The notes beneath the pieces are model-generated. The model saw nothing but the letters and a program-made list of their open reading frames with translations, was not told the origin of the DNA and searched no databases. Both the position numbers and the translations under genes were made by a program. 64,000 nucleotides of DNA from Tianweitania populi (lineage in GTDB: Bacteria; Pseudomonadota; Alphaproteobacteria; Rhizobiales; Rhizobiaceae): NCBI RefSeq assembly GCF_014652875.1, contig NZ_BMZQ01000001.1:1116001-1180000 (forward strand), in the 5' to 3' direction. Below are positions 29,129 to 37,157 of the stretch, in pieces. Each line of letters opens with the position of its first letter. Position 1 is the stretch's first letter.

Positions 29129-29143
29129 GTACTTCTTTTGTTC
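29129..29143 (-). promoter_or_regulatory. LexA (SOS) box of recA
   Basis: On the recA strand the site reads GAACAAAAGAAGTAC, which is GAAC-N7-GTAC. The alphaproteobacterial LexA consensus is GAAC-N7-GAAC (direct repeat), so there is one mismatch. The distance upstream of recA fits promoter control. Confidence 0.6.
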
Positions 29144-29330
29144 TCATATTGCAAGAGCCTTCAACTCTTTGCTTGCAAATGGAATTTGTCCCTATGTATC
29201 TCGTTTGTTCCAACTCGCCAAATGCTTGTGTATAAAAGATGGTTGGCGGTGCCCGTCCCATAGTGATCCAACCCATGGGATGCCCAAGCGGATTTACGCA
29301 GAAGGAGCGATTCTGTAGCAGCCTTCAATG

Positions 29331-29361
29331 AAAAAGCCGCGCAGATCACTCTGCACGGCTT
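29331..29361 (-). terminator. Terminator after the OmpA-type lipoprotein
   Basis: AAAAAGCCGCGCAGA (29331-29345) pairs with TCTGCACGGCTT (29350-29361) with one mismatch. Read on the minus strand it ends in a T run, 47-77 bases past the lipoprotein stop. Confidence 0.7.
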
Positions 29362-29407
29362 CGTGCTAATCGCGAGGAGCCTTTCGGCTCACAAGAACAA
29401 GGATGCC

Positions 29408-30055
29408 TTAGGTAATCGGCGTCAGGTAGATTTCCACGCGCCGGTTCTGCGCACGGCCGGACTCGTTGGCATTGGACGCGATAGGCTGCGTCTCACCATA
29501 GCCGTTGACTGCGAAGCGACGGGGATCAACGCCCTGTGCGCCCAGATAATCCGCAACCGAGCTCGCGCGACGCTGAGACAAGGCATAGTTGTGGCTGTCG
29601 CTGCCAGTGGAGTCCGTATGACCATTCACATCAACGATGGTCTGGTTGTACTTCTTCAACACCAGTCCGACCGCGTTGAGCGTGCCGTAGAAGCCCGGCA
29701 TGACCGAATCCTGATCGGTGGCGAAGGTGATGTTGGATGGCATGTTCAGCACGATGCGGTCGCCCTGACGGCTGACCGATACGCCCGAACCCTGCAACTG
29801 AGCACGCAGCTCGGCTTCCTGTCGATCCATGTAGACGCCAACGGCACCGCCAGCCAAGGCACCAACGCCCGCGCCGATCAGCGCGTTGCGGCGATCATTG
29901 CCGCCGGCCAACATGCCGCCCAGTGCGCCGATGCCAGCACCGAGTGCCGCACCGCCGGCGGTGTTCGAAATCTTTTGCTCACCCGTGTAAGGATCCGTGG
30001 TGCATGCGCCGAGAAGCAAAGCTCCGGCGACGGTGGTGGCTACGATCAAGCGCAA
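29408..30055 (-). CDS. OmpA-family outer-membrane lipoprotein
   Basis: Peptidoglycan-anchoring lipoprotein. A signal with lipobox LLLGAC at about residue 18 is followed by a Gly-rich hydrophobic segment (GGAALGAGIGALGGMLAGG, with a second GAGVGALAGGAVGVYMDR, glycine-zipper type). The C-terminal OmpA domain carries VDVNGHTDSTGSDSHNYALS, RRASSVADYL and QNRRVEIYL, the peptidoglycan-binding Asp/Arg pair. I place the start at TTG 30055, preceded by GGAAAGGGG. The ATG at 30115 lacks an SD, would put 20 polar residues before the signal, and lies beyond a terminator-like hairpin. It resembles the YiaD/Omp16-like group. Confidence 0.87.
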   Translation of the reverse strand: MRLIVATTVAGALLLGACTTDPYTGEQKISNTAGGAALGAGIGALGGMLAGGNDRRNALIGAGVGALAGGAVGVYMDRQEAELRAQLQGSGVSVSRQGDRIVLNMPSNITFATDQDSVMPGFYGTLNAVGLVLKKYNQTIVDVNGHTDSTGSDSHNYALSQRRASSVADYLGAQGVDPRRFAVNGYGETQPIASNANESGRAQNRRVEIYLTPIT

Positions 30056-30085
30056 GGCAATCCCCTTTCCCTCACAAACACCAAA

Positions 30086-30113
30086 GCGACCGGCTTTGGC
30101 TGGCCGGTCGCTC
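30086..30113 (-). terminator. Hairpin between the small stress gene and the lipoprotein gene
   Basis: AGCGACCGG (30086-30094) / CCGGTCGCT (30105-30113). On the minus strand it is followed by a T/G-rich stretch, so it can end the transcript of the upstream small gene. Moderate confidence because the T run is interrupted. Confidence 0.5.
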
Positions 30114-30154
30114 ATAGCACAAAATAAGGCAAAAGGTGGATCGAGCCTGCCGGC

Positions 30155-30346
30155 CTATTCTTCCGGCGCGCCTGGCTTGGTCGGATTTGTCATCGAAACA
30201 GGATCGCTAGCCGGGAACGTGTCTTCGAGGCTGTCCTCTAGCTTGCCGTCCTTCTTGTCTCGCGCTTTATCCGCCTGCTCTTTCTCGAGCGATTTCACCG
30301 CCGGTGATTCGGCGGCAGGGCTCTTGTTGGTGTCTTCGGCGACCAT
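30155..30346 (-). CDS. Small hydrophilic protein with EDTFPASDP motif
   Basis: 63 highly charged residues starting MVAEDTNKSPAAESP and ending with KLEDSLEDTFPASDPVSMT and PTKPGAPEE. The LEDTFPASDPxS motif recurs in short alphaproteobacterial proteins of unknown function; I cannot name a characterised member. GGAGG lies 8 bases before ATG 30346. A consensus sigma-EcfG promoter (30401-30377) is just upstream, so it is very likely a general-stress gene. No signal peptide or membrane segment; probably disordered. Confidence 0.78.
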   Translation of the reverse strand: MVAEDTNKSPAAESPAVKSLEKEQADKARDKKDGKLEDSLEDTFPASDPVSMTNPTKPGAPEE

Positions 30347-30376
30347 GGCTAAACCTCCAGCTTTGATCGTCTGCAA

Positions 30377-30401
30377 AACGCGGGAGACCGAGGCTTGTTC
30401 C
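30377..30401 (-). promoter_or_regulatory. Sigma-EcfG promoter of the small EDTFPASDP gene
   Basis: On the minus strand GGAAC (30401-30397) and CGTT (30380-30377) are separated by 16 bases, an exact match to the general-stress consensus. The predicted start near 30370 leaves a short leader with GGAGG before ATG 30346. Confidence 0.75.
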
Positions 30402-30803
30402 GGGATGATTGTTCATCCTCGCGTTGGACGTTCATCCTCCTCGTGGAATGCCATGAACGCTGTCTTGTACTCAGTAGAAGCCGCCGGTGGGCTAAACTCG
30501 CGGGTCTGAGTTGGCGAAAGTTTGCGCCTTGATGAAACAAGCGCTCGCGCTTTTTGTAAAAGAAGCTTGGCCAAAAGGCTGACGTTCAGCGATTCGTCTC
30601 GCGGCTTTGGCGTTACATGATGAGCCTGAGACGACGCATCGCGTTCTGCCAAGCCGGTGTTCTTTCGAGAGTTCCTCACCACGCACTCCATACAACCTGA
30701 AATTGCAGAATGCTGTAAAGCTTGGCAGCTTACTTTTTCGTTTCAGATACGTACCGGAATTGAATCAAACCGGTATCATCCATGCAGCTGGACGTCCCCG
30801 CCA
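30402..30803. other. 402-base gap between the small stress gene and cckA
   Basis: The cckA stop is at 30804. The region is less GC-rich than its neighbours and has short open frames on both strands, but none with SD, conserved motif or coding-like composition. I see no terminator or riboswitch fold I would defend. Confidence 0.4.
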
Positions 30804-33407
30804 TCAAACCTTGCCGTTACCGCCTTCCAGAACGTCTTTGACCGTTGACGCGAGCTGTTTCAGCGAAAAAGGCTTTGGCAGGAAGCCGAACTGAGCGTCG
30901 GCCGGCAGATTTTTTGCGAAAGCATCTTCTGCATAACCGGATACGAAAATGAACTTGATGTCAGGCTGGCGCTGGCGCAACTCGCCGAGCAAGGTCGGTC
31001 CGTCCATTTCAGGCATCACCACATCCGACACGACAATGTCGATCTTGCCTTCCAGTTCTTCGAAGATTTCCAGCGCCTCGACGCCCGACGAGGCCTCATG
31101 AACGGTATAGCCGCGGGAGGTGAGAACGCGCACGCCGCCCATGCGCACGGCATCTTCGTCTTCCACCAGAAGCACGGTTGCCGACCCCGATAAATCCTGT
31201 GAAGCCGACGCGGCAGGCGTGGTAACAGCCGGCGTTTCCACTGCCTCAGCCGGACGGGCCTCGCTTGCAGCAGAGACTTCCACGATGTGGCGCGGCAGAA
31301 AGATCCGGAACGTGGCGCCACTTCCGACTTCCGAATCGCAGAAGATATAGCCGCCGGTCTGCTTGATGATGCCATACACCATCGACAAGCCGAGCCCGGT
31401 GCCCTCGCCCACGCCTTTAGTCGTGAAGAACGGCTCGAAGATCTTCTTCATGACCTCCGGCGCAATGCCGCTGCCGCTGTCTTGCACCTCGACCACGACG
31501 TAGTCGGCTTCGGGAAGCTCGCGATAGCCGTAGCGGCTGCTTTCCTCGGTGCCGACGTTGAGCGTGCGCACCGTCAAACCGCCGCCGCCGGGCATGGCAT
31601 CGCGCGCGTTGACCACGAGGTTGACGATGACCTGCTCGAACTGGCCGATATCCGCCCGTACCGGCCACAGATCGCGACCGTGATCGATCTGGAGCTTGAT
31701 CTTGTTGCCGACGAGCCGCGCCAAAAGCATGCGCAGATCGGCCAGCACATCGGTGAGGTTCAGCACCTGCGGCCGCAGCGTCTGCTTGCGCGAGAAAGCC
31801 AGAAGCTGGCGCACGAGCGAGGCCGCGCGATTGGCATTCTGCTTGATGTTCATGATGTCCGGGAAGGATGGGTCGGACGGACGGTGGTTGGTCAGAAGCA
31901 GATCGGACGCCATGATGATGGCGGTCAGAACGTTATTGAAATCGTGCGCGATGCCGCCTGCAAGCTGACCCACGGCCTGCATCTTCTGGCTCTGCGCCAT
32001 CTGGTTTTCGAGCGCCTTCTGCTCGGTCGTTTCCACGACATAAACAATGGCGGCTTCTTCAGCGCCCTCGCTGTCGCTGAGGTCGGCAACCGCGTTGACG
32101 TAAACGCGCATGTGCCGCTCTTCATTGTTGGGCAGCACGGTGTCGATCGGTGCAATATCGGCCTGCCGCTGGCGGGCCTTTTCCAATGCCGCATGGAAGG
32201 CAGGGCGGTCGCGATCGTGGATCACCGAATCGAGCCGCACGCGGCGGTCGATCGCGTCGCGGTCCACCACCGTCGAGAACAGCGACAGGAAGGGTGCATT
32301 GGTGCGCAGGATGCGGCCCTGCGCGTCTACGCCGGCAATGGCCATCGGCGTCGAATTGAAGAAGCGCGTGAAGCGGACTTCGGAAGCACGCAGATCGGCA
32401 GACGAGTCTTCGCCTTCCGTGCGGTTGAGGACGATGGTGCGCGAGGCGGCCGGCACACCGTCGCGGGTCGCCGACACGCGGTGCATGAAGCGAACCGGCA
32501 GCGCTTCGCCGGATGTGGTGGCAAGATCGAGGTCGATCACCGCATTGCGCGTCGTGCCGGGGTCGGCTTTCACCGAGCGGATCAGCGCCATGCCGTCGCC
32601 GGCCACGATCTCGCGCAGCGTGACGGAGCCCGGCGTGAAGTTGGCGAGGTCGACGCCCAGCCACTCCGCCAAGGTCGCGTTGATGTAGGTGACGCGGCCA
32701 TCCGGGTCGGCGGCAAAGAAGCCGGCTGGCGCATGGTCGAGGTGGTCGATGGCTTTTTGCAGATCGAGGAAGAAGCGCTCCTGCTCGGCGCGTTCTTCCG
32801 AAATGTCGGCGATCTGCCAGGCATTGACGGGCTGGCGTTCACCGGGCATGCGGAAGGGCCGTGCAACCACGCGATACCAATGCGCGCCGGCTTCCGCACC
32901 CGGCTGAATCGCCTGAGGAAGCCGGAATTCACCGTCGCTACCGCGCCCGTTCCGCAAACCGGAGGCAAGGCGGTAGATCGTTTCCGACGCTTCAGGCAGG
33001 TCCGACAGCATGCCCTCGACCGTCTTTATGTCGGCAGCCGAGGTTGTGCCGGTCATATCAGCATAGGAGCGGTTGGCGTAGAGGACGCGGTTCTTGGCGT
33101 CTGTAACCAGCAGGCCCTGCCCCATCGTGTCGACGAAAGCCTTGGACAGATCATCGGTGCTGGAACGCGGCGCGATCTGAACGAAGCCGATCGCGGTGGC
33201 AAAAAGATAGCCGACGCCGATCATCGCCAGCATGCCGAGCATGCCCAACATGAACGGATCGCCGAGACGATCGCGGAAGATCGTGAAGATGAAGGCGGCG
33301 ACCACCAGAACGCCGATGAAGATCAGCAGCCGCGTTACGGTTCCCGGCCGCGTGTTTTGATCCACGATCGGCGCGGTCGAAACCGTTTCCTTCTGATCTT
33401 TGGCCAT
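30804..33407 (-). CDS. cckA: Cell-cycle hybrid histidine kinase CckA
   Basis: Membrane kinase/phosphatase at the head of the CckA-ChpT-CtrA phosphorelay. The 867-residue protein has two N-terminal TM helices (RLLIFIGVLVVAAFIFTIF and MLGMLGMLAMIGVGYLFATA), three PAS-like segments to about residue 460, the HisKA box GGIAHDFNNVLTAI with phospho-His H488, the HATPase boxes (NLVVNARDAMPGGG, VQDSGSGIAPEVM, GTGLGLSMVYGI), and a C-terminal receiver with phospho-Asp D795 in VVSDVVMPEMDG. The domain order is that of CckA. The start is ambiguous between 33407 and 33446; I prefer the family-like MAKDQKETVS. It is divergent from fliO, a conserved Rhizobiales arrangement. Confidence 0.93.
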   Translation of the reverse strand: MAKDQKETVSTAPIVDQNTRPGTVTRLLIFIGVLVVAAFIFTIFRDRLGDPFMLGMLGMLAMIGVGYLFATAIGFVQIAPRSSTDDLSKAFVDTMGQGLLVTDAKNRVLYANRSYADMTGTTSAADIKTVEGMLSDLPEASETIYRLASGLRNGRGSDGEFRLPQAIQPGAEAGAHWYRVVARPFRMPGERQPVNAWQIADISEERAEQERFFLDLQKAIDHLDHAPAGFFAADPDGRVTYINATLAEWLGVDLANFTPGSVTLREIVAGDGMALIRSVKADPGTTRNAVIDLDLATTSGEALPVRFMHRVSATRDGVPAASRTIVLNRTEGEDSSADLRASEVRFTRFFNSTPMAIAGVDAQGRILRTNAPFLSLFSTVVDRDAIDRRVRLDSVIHDRDRPAFHAALEKARQRQADIAPIDTVLPNNEERHMRVYVNAVADLSDSEGAEEAAIVYVVETTEQKALENQMAQSQKMQAVGQLAGGIAHDFNNVLTAIIMASDLLLTNHRPSDPSFPDIMNIKQNANRAASLVRQLLAFSRKQTLRPQVLNLTDVLADLRMLLARLVGNKIKLQIDHGRDLWPVRADIGQFEQVIVNLVVNARDAMPGGGGLTVRTLNVGTEESSRYGYRELPEADYVVVEVQDSGSGIAPEVMKKIFEPFFTTKGVGEGTGLGLSMVYGIIKQTGGYIFCDSEVGSGATFRIFLPRHIVEVSAASEARPAEAVETPAVTTPAASASQDLSGSATVLLVEDEDAVRMGGVRVLTSRGYTVHEASSGVEALEIFEELEGKIDIVVSDVVMPEMDGPTLLGELRQRQPDIKFIFVSGYAEDAFAKNLPADAQFGFLPKPFSLKQLASTVKDVLEGGNGKV

Positions 33408-33572
33408 GCGTTTTCGCCCGATTCCCTGCTTGGCCGTTTGAATCACATTCCAGGCGCAGCGGAAAGGTCCGCCCCATCTTGTAAAGGCAGGGGCTCCGCC
33501 TAGCTTGCTGGAAAGGATTGTGCGTGGTTACTGTGCCACAGGTCACAGAACGAGAATGCAAGGAGGCTGACT

Positions 33573-34376
33573 TTGCTCGCCTGGTTTGAGTCGATCGTCG
33601 GCCCGGAATATGCGCCTGCCGCCATGTGGACGATCATCGCCATTGTCGCGCTGATCGTCTTGTTGATCGTGCTGCGCCTGTTGCGTGGCCTGTCTTCCGG
33701 CACCTTCGTGATGGGCGGCCGCAACCGCAAGGCTCGGCTAGCCGTGATGGACGCCACCGCCGTGGACGCCAACCGTCGTCTGGTTCTGGTGCGTCGCGAC
33801 GAAGTAGAGCACCTCATCCTGATCGGCGGTCCGACAGATGTGGTCGTCGAGCAGAATATCCGGCCCTACGCACCAACACGCCCCCATGGCGAGCCGGACG
33901 CTTTTGCACCGGTAGCCCATCAAGCTGCACCGGTTGCGCGGCCCACGCGCGACGTTCACGATCTGCCCGTTGCTCCACCCCCAGCCCCTGCCCCGCGTGC
34001 GGTTGAACGGCCTGCACCCGCTCCTCAACAACGTGCGGCAGCTCCTGCGGTGCAGCCGCAACCCGCGCCGCGTCAGCAAGTGCCGCAGCAAGCCTATCCG
34101 GAGCCTGCACCTGCTGTAGCGCAGCCTGCACCGGAAGCGCCTTACACGCCGCCTGTCCTGCCGGCCGTTGAGCGAGCGGTGGCACCTCCGATCGCGCCGC
34201 CGGTTCAGCGCGATTTTGCGGCACCACCAGTGTCCGTCCGGTCTGAGCCGACATTGGACGTTGCACCCCGCACACCTGCACCCGTTGCTACCCAGCGGCG
34301 CGACGACGATGACAGCGCCCTGGAAGACGAGATGAACCGACTGCTAAGCGGCTTCGACACCGAACCCAAGCGGTGA
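33573..34376 (+). CDS. fliO: FliO-like flagellar biosynthesis protein
   Basis: 267 residues. One TM helix near the N-terminus (MWTIIAIVALIVLLIVLRLL) is followed by the small FliO beta-domain RKARLAVMDATAVDANRRLV, VEHLILIGGPTDVVVEQNI. Then comes a long Pro/Ala/Gln-rich tail (about residues 105-235) and a charged end DDDDSALEDEMNRLLSGF. FliO assists assembly of the flagellar export gate FliP. The start is TTG 33573 with a strong AGGAGG. It is isolated from other flagellar genes but next to cckA, as in several Rhizobiales. The tail is much longer than in enteric FliO. A role outside flagella cannot be excluded. Confidence 0.78.
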   Translation: MLAWFESIVGPEYAPAAMWTIIAIVALIVLLIVLRLLRGLSSGTFVMGGRNRKARLAVMDATAVDANRRLVLVRRDEVEHLILIGGPTDVVVEQNIRPYAPTRPHGEPDAFAPVAHQAAPVARPTRDVHDLPVAPPPAPAPRAVERPAPAPQQRAAAPAVQPQPAPRQQVPQQAYPEPAPAVAQPAPEAPYTPPVLPAVERAVAPPIAPPVQRDFAAPPVSVRSEPTLDVAPRTPAPVATQRRDDDDSALEDEMNRLLSGFDTEPKR

Positions 34377-34380
34377 AACA

Positions 34381-34411
34381 AAAAAGGCGCTTCCAGTGGA
34401 GGCGCCTTTTT
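34381..34411. terminator. Bidirectional terminator between fliO and dksA
   Basis: AAAAAGGCGC (34381-34390) / GCGCCTTTTT (34402-34411), with A and T runs usable from both sides. Confidence 0.85.
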
Positions 34412-34434
34412 GATGTTGGTCGACAAGAGTTGTC

Positions 34435-34851
34435 TTAGTCGTCGCGATAAACCTTTTCACGGCGCTCATGGCGTTCCTGCGCTTCGATCGACAAAGTCGC
34501 GATCGGCCGCGCATCGAGGCGCTTCAACGAAATCGGCTCACCCGTTTCCTCGCAGAAGCCATAGGTGCCTTCGTCCAAGCGAAACAGCGCCGCGTCGATC
34601 TTGGAGATCAGCTTGCGCTGACGGTCACGCGCGCGAAGCTCGATCGAACGATCGGTTTCCGAGGAAGCACGATCGGCAAAATCGGGGTGGTTGGCATTCT
34701 CGCGCTGAAGAATTTCCAGCGTCTCGCGCGCTTCACGAAGAATGTCGTTCTTCCAAGCCACGAGCTTGGCGCGGAAGTACGAGCGCTGCCGATCATTCAT
34801 AAACGGCTCGTCTTCGGAGGGTACATATTCGTCAATCACGAGCGCGTTCAT
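34435..34851 (-). CDS. dksA: RNA polymerase-binding protein DksA
   Basis: Secondary-channel regulator that works with ppGpp. The 138-residue protein begins MNALVIDEYVPSEDEPFMN. It has the coiled coil with the Asp-rich tip (NHPDFADRASSETD) and C-terminal GTYGFCEETGEPISLKRLDA and RPIATLSIEAQERHERREK. Only one of the four zinc-finger cysteines remains (FCEETG); the later pair is replaced by Ser and others. Such zinc-less DksA occurs in alphaproteobacteria, so this is a lineage feature. ATG 34851 is the conserved start. Convergent with fliO. Confidence 0.93.
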   Translation of the reverse strand: MNALVIDEYVPSEDEPFMNDRQRSYFRAKLVAWKNDILREARETLEILQRENANHPDFADRASSETDRSIELRARDRQRKLISKIDAALFRLDEGTYGFCEETGEPISLKRLDARPIATLSIEAQERHERREKVYRDD

Positions 34852-35050
34852 AAGACTCACCCCACAACATTGAACCCGGCGCCTATATATTTCGGGAGAA
34901 TACCCCACACAAGCGGCTTGTGGCAGCGACACGCAAAAGTTAATCTTTGCTATAAGCGCAAGAGGATCAATGACTTAACTGAGCGTTCCTTGCGTCTGAA
35001 AGGAAGCTGTGCCTCTTTCAACAGCAAACTGCCTGTCATCAGGACAAGAA

Positions 35051-35119
35051 ATGATGGACACAAAGAAGCTGTATAGCGGCCAGTATATGCAGGCTTTCTC
35101 AAGCAAGTCCTACGACTAA
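35051..35119 (+). CDS. Candidate 22-codon leader ORF upstream of sixA
   Basis: ATG 35051 opens 22 codons (MMDTKKLYSGQYMQAFSSKS plus Tyr-Asp) ending at TAA 35117-35119. AGGA lies 6 bases before the ATG. The stop overlaps the AAAGGAG SD of the next gene, so ribosomes ending here would be placed at the unusual downstream start. No family is recognisable at this length. It could be chance; overlap of stop and SD is the main support. Confidence 0.35.
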   Translation: MMDTKKLYSGQYMQAFSSKSYD

Positions 35120-35130
35120 AGGAGTAGATC

Positions 35131-35640
35131 ATCGCTAGCCGGCTTTATCTTCTGCGTCACGCCAAGGCCCGTTTTGCCTCTCCCGGCATGCGCGACTTTG
35201 ATCGTCCGCTTGAACCGATCGGACAGGACGATGCGTCCGCGGTTGGTCGCGACATGGCCGAGCGGAACTGGATGCCTGACCTCGTGCTTTGCTCAACGGC
35301 AACGCGTGCCCAGCAGACATGGGACGGCTGCAGTGCAGAGCTTTCATCGGTACCGACGACAAGGCTGATTGAGGATCTGTATAGCGCCGACGCCTCCGGC
35401 TACGTTCAGATCATCCAGGCATCGGGTGCGACACAATCGCTGATGCTGGTCGGGCATAATCCTATGATTGAGGATGTGACGCTGGCGCTTGTGTCGCAAG
35501 ACGATCCCCATGCCGAGCAACTGCGCCGTTCAGGCTTTCCCACGGCTGGCCTTGCCGTGATCGACTTCGAGGATGACATCGCGAACATCCAGCCTGGAAC
35601 AGGCCGCCTGGTGGAAATCCTGAAGCCCGAGGGCCGCTAG
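35131..35640 (+). CDS. SixA-like histidine phosphatase with ATC start
   Basis: Branch of the histidine phosphatase superfamily that removes phosphate from phospho-His or small substrates. The catalytic RHA motif is in ASRLYLLRHAKARFA, with the later Arg in DLVLCSTATRAQQTW and the second His in SLMLVGHNPMIEDV. The first in-frame ATG (35188) lies after the catalytic RHA, so it cannot be the true start. The frame closes upstream at TAG 35125-35127, leaving ATC 35128 or 35131; AAAGGAG ends 6 bases before ATC 35131. Related proteins start M-x-S-R-L-Y, so ATC replaces an expected ATG. It is either a rare initiation codon, a mutation or a base-call error. 169 residues. Next gene is ycjX. Confidence 0.8.
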   Translation: MASRLYLLRHAKARFASPGMRDFDRPLEPIGQDDASAVGRDMAERNWMPDLVLCSTATRAQQTWDGCSAELSSVPTTRLIEDLYSADASGYVQIIQASGATQSLMLVGHNPMIEDVTLALVSQDDPHAEQLRRSGFPTAGLAVIDFEDDIANIQPGTGRLVEILKPEGR

Positions 35641-35696
35641 CATTTAAAAGGAAGCCGGACTCTCTATATGCGGCTCTGACTTTCACGGAGCCGGGC

Positions 35697-37157
35697 GTGG
35701 CATCTTCCATTACCAGTCTGACCGATGAAGCGCGGATTGCGCTCGACACACTGACTGGCCGCGCCAGCAATCTCTTCAATCCAACGCTGCGGATCGGTGT
35801 GACTGGCCTGTCGCGAGCGGGCAAAACGGTGTTCATTTCCGCGCTGGTGCACAACCTCTTGCATGGCGGCCGGCTGCCGTTGTTCGAAGCGCAGAAGTCC
35901 GGCCGCATTGCCCGCGCCTTTCTTGAAGAACAGCCCGATGACGCGGTTCCGCGCTTCCAGTATGAGGACCATATCCGCGCGCTGATCGGCGATCGGGTCT
36001 GGCCGGACTCCACGCGGGCAATTTCTGAGCTTCGTCTGACCGTCGAATACGAGTCGGCATCAGGCTGGAACCGCATGTTCTCGCGCGGTCGGCTTTCGAT
36101 CGATATCGTGGATTATCCGGGAGAATGGCTGCTCGATTTGCCGCTTTTGGGCAAAACCTACGCCGAATTCTCCCGAGATGTGTTCGAACTTGCCGCTTTT
36201 CCCGTCCGTGCCGGGCTATCCGAGGAGTGGCGCGCACGGGCGGCGACTGTCGATCCGAATGCCGACGCGGACGAGATGACGGCACGCTCGCTTGCCGAAA
36301 GCTTCACCGCCTATTTGAAAGCGGGCAAGGATGACAGCCGCGCTTTATCCACGCTGCCACCGGGGCGCTTTCTCATGCCGGGCGATCTAGAAGGCTCGCC
36401 GGCTCTGACCTTCGCACCCCTGCCCAATCTCGGGGATGTAAGGCCAAGATCCGGCTCGCTGCATGCGATGATGGCGCGGCGCTATGAGGCTTACAAATCG
36501 CACGTGGTAAAGCCGTTCTTCCGCGAGCATGTCACGCGATTGGATCGTCAGATTGTGCTGGTGGATGCCATGCAGGCCATGAACGCCGGTAGCGAGGCCG
36601 TTGCCGACCTTGAACGGGCGCTGACCGAGATTCTGAACTGCTTTCGCCAGGGACGCGGTCATCTGCTGACCGACCTGTTTTCACGCCGCATCGACCGCAT
36701 TTTGATCGCTGCGACGAAGGCCGATCACATTCATCACGAAAGCCATGACCGGCTTCAGGCGATCGTGCGGCGCATTGCTGACCGGGCTATTGCGCGCGCT
36801 GATTTCTCCGGCGCAGCGGTCGATGTCGTTGCCATGGCCGCCGTGCGCGCGACCCGTGAAGGCACGGTCGGCGACGGTTCGGACGCATTGCCGGTGATCA
36901 TGGGAACGCCGCTTGCGGGTGAGACGATCGACGGCGAGCGGTTCGATGGGAAAACGGAAACAGCGATATTTCCCGGTGACTTGCCGGCGAAACCGGATTC
37001 TATCTTTCAAGACGTTGACTCAAACTCTCATCCAATCCGCTTCGTGCGCTTCCGCCCGCCAAGGCTGGAACGCAACACGGCCGGCATGACGCTGTCCCTG
37101 CCCCATATCCGCCTCGACCGCGCCTTGCAGTTCCTGCTGGGGGATCAACTCGCATGA
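35697..37157 (+). CDS. ycjX: YcjX-family P-loop protein (DUF463)
   Basis: 486-residue cytosolic nucleotide-binding protein. Walker A is in RIGVTGLSRAGKTVFISAL; further family landmarks are DIVDYPGEWLLDLPLLGKTY (switch/Walker B-like) and RIDRILIAATKADHIHHESH, an NKxD-like TKAD. In E. coli ycjX-ycjF belong to the PspF (phage-shock) regulon and respond to membrane stress, but no psp genes are seen here. Start GTG 35697. It overlaps ycjF by four bases (ATGA), so the two are co-translated. Confidence 0.92.
   Translation: MASSITSLTDEARIALDTLTGRASNLFNPTLRIGVTGLSRAGKTVFISALVHNLLHGGRLPLFEAQKSGRIARAFLEEQPDDAVPRFQYEDHIRALIGDRVWPDSTRAISELRLTVEYESASGWNRMFSRGRLSIDIVDYPGEWLLDLPLLGKTYAEFSRDVFELAAFPVRAGLSEEWRARAATVDPNADADEMTARSLAESFTAYLKAGKDDSRALSTLPPGRFLMPGDLEGSPALTFAPLPNLGDVRPRSGSLHAMMARRYEAYKSHVVKPFFREHVTRLDRQIVLVDAMQAMNAGSEAVADLERALTEILNCFRQGRGHLLTDLFSRRIDRILIAATKADHIHHESHDRLQAIVRRIADRAIARADFSGAAVDVVAMAAVRATREGTVGDGSDALPVIMGTPLAGETIDGERFDGKTETAIFPGDLPAKPDSIFQDVDSNSHPIRFVRFRPPRLERNTAGMTLSLPHIRLDRALQFLLGDQLA

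Larger units (their letters stand above)
29057..29407. other. recA upstream region (351 bases without a gene)
   Basis: It holds the recA leader and SOS box (29129-29143) and, at its right end, the terminator of the OmpA-type lipoprotein gene (29331-29361). Between 29150 and 29330 the sequence is A/T-richer than its neighbours. I see no convincing ORF or tRNA there. Confidence 0.5.

Noticed and set aside
29161-29349. 62-codon minus-strand frame upstream of recA
   Set aside because: Covers a terminator hairpin and has no SD or motif.
30056-30115. ATG 30115 as start of the OmpA-type lipoprotein
   Set aside because: No SD, a hairpin inside the extension, and 20 polar residues before the signal; TTG 30055 with GGAAAGGGG fits better.
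30413-30691. 92-codon minus-strand frame between cckA and the small stress gene
   Set aside because: No SD, no known motif, composition unlike neighbouring genes. Kept as unexplained sequence.
31287-33503. 738-codon open frame on the plus strand across cckA
   Set aside because: It is antisense to clear CckA domains; long antisense frames are expected in GC-rich DNA and its translation resembles no family.
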